A stretch of DNA of 5,843 bases from the NCBI GenBank assembly GCA_021785095.1, contig JAJYGM010000196.1:1-5843 (forward strand), read 5' to 3'. Below are positions 5,504 through 5,843 of this stretch, piece by piece (position 1 is the stretch's first letter; the number at the start of each line of letters is the position of its first letter). The translations under genes were made by a program, and so were the position numbers. The notes below the pieces were generated by a model. It had not been told where the DNA came from. It worked only from the letters and a program-made list of their open reading frames with translations, and searched no databases. Origin of the DNA: Actinomycetes bacterium (GTDB lineage: Bacteria > Actinomycetota > Acidimicrobiia > Acidimicrobiales > Bog-793).

Positions 5504-5843
5504 AGCCGGTCGCCGTCGTCACCGGCGCCGCTCGGGGGATCGGCGCGGCCACGGTCCGCGGCCTGGCGGCCGAGGGCTGGTGCGTCGTCGCCGTCGACCG
5601 GTGCGAGGACGATCCGGCCGTGCCGTACCGGCTGGGCACCCGGGCCGATCTGGAGGGCGTGGTCGAGGAGGCAGGGCCCGACGTGATGGCGGCGATAGCG
5701 GACGTGCGCGACCGGGAGGCGCTCACGGAGGTCGTGCACGACGCGGAAGCGCGCTGGGGCGGCGTCGACGCCGCCGTGGCCGCAGCCGGCGTCATCGCCG
5801 GCGGCGCGCCGGCGTGGGAGCTCCCCCTCGAGGTCGAGCGTGC
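5500..5843 (+). CDS. Mycofactocin-coupled SDR family oxidoreductase (3' end outside window)
   Basis: The first 114 residues of a short-chain dehydrogenase/reductase are present. The Rossmann signature is VTGAARGIG (7-15). The second strand VVAVDR (29-34) is followed by an insertion, CEDDPAVPYRLGTRADLEGV, which is typical of the SDR subfamily that co-occurs with mycofactocin. IADVRD (66-71) follows, and the usual NNAG is AAAG (94-97), which leads into VIAGG. Members of this subfamily are thought to hold NAD(H) so tightly that it is not exchanged and needs mycofactocin to be re-oxidised. The substrate, probably an alcohol, is unknown. The catalytic Ser/Tyr/Lys lie beyond the window. The start is GTG at 5500, overlapping the mftE stop as GTGA, with AGGG (5488-5491) 8 nt upstream. 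Placement directly after mftE, ahead of any mftF, implies co-expression with the cofactor genes. Confidence 0.88.
   Translation, partial: MKPVAVVTGAARGIGAATVRGLAAEGWCVVAVDRCEDDPAVPYRLGTRADLEGVVEEAGPDVMAAIADVRDREALTEVVHDAEARWGGVDAAVAAAGVIAGGAPAWELPLEVER

Noticed and set aside
3238..5739. 833-codon open frame on the minus strand opposite mftC, mftD and mftE
   Set aside because: It is a GC-driven antisense shadow. Its translation is Arg/Pro/Ala/His-rich without domain motifs, while the plus strand carries clear mft family motifs throughout.
1..5843. tRNA, rRNA, riboswitch, CRISPR array, insertion sequence or attachment site
   Set aside because: I saw no cloverleaf-like segment, regularly spaced repeats, transposase motifs or terminal inverted repeats. 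The window is almost entirely accounted for by protein-coding genes.

Overview
The window is a high-GC actinobacterial-type locus (third codon positions almost all G or C, GTG/TTG starts, tight gene packing) carrying the front half of a mycofactocin (MFT) biosynthesis cluster. Mycofactocin is a ribosomally derived, peptide-based redox cofactor best known from mycobacteria. The genus cannot be named from this sequence alone. The coding style and gene divergence from the mycobacterial proteins I know suggest a non-mycobacterial actinobacterium.

Layout. Bases 1-105 are the last 34 codons of an iron-sulfur protein related to the N-terminal part of formate dehydrogenase / NuoG-type subunits. It ends where the molybdopterin catalytic domain would normally begin. 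Convergent to it, bases 168-1139 (minus) encode a sucrase/ferredoxin-like (Apd1-type) protein with predicted bis-histidine [2Fe-2S] ligands. Next on the minus strand is mftR (1180-1818), a TetR-family regulator. A 98-nt divergent region (1819-1916) holds a 31-bp imperfect dyad overlapping a sigma70-like promoter. The plus-strand operon then runs mftA (1917-2063, 48-aa precursor ending IDGMCGVY), an mftB-mftC fusion (2060-3631), mftD (3640-4812), mftE (4814-5503) and the start of a mycofactocin-coupled SDR oxidoreductase (5500 to the window edge). Junctions between operon genes are overlaps of 4 nt or gaps of at most 8 nt, so co-transcription and translational coupling are likely.

How the genes work together (established for the families). 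The RRE protein MftB presents MftA to the radical-SAM enzyme MftC, which oxidatively decarboxylates the C-terminal Tyr and cross-links it to the preceding Val. MftE cuts off the modified Val-Tyr product (AHDP). MftD oxidatively deaminates AHDP to the redox-active pre-mycofactocin. The glycosyltransferase mftF, normally next, is not in the window and may lie downstream of the SDR. MftR probably represses the operon from the dyad. The SDR is a likely user of the finished cofactor.

The most unusual observation is that the RRE protein MftB and the radical-SAM maturase MftC, normally two genes, form one uninterrupted 523-codon reading frame, joined by an Ala/Arg/Pro-rich linker that contains a 2 x 39-bp tandem repeat. 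No tRNA, rRNA, CRISPR array or insertion sequence was seen. No gene-free stretch exceeds 300 bases.
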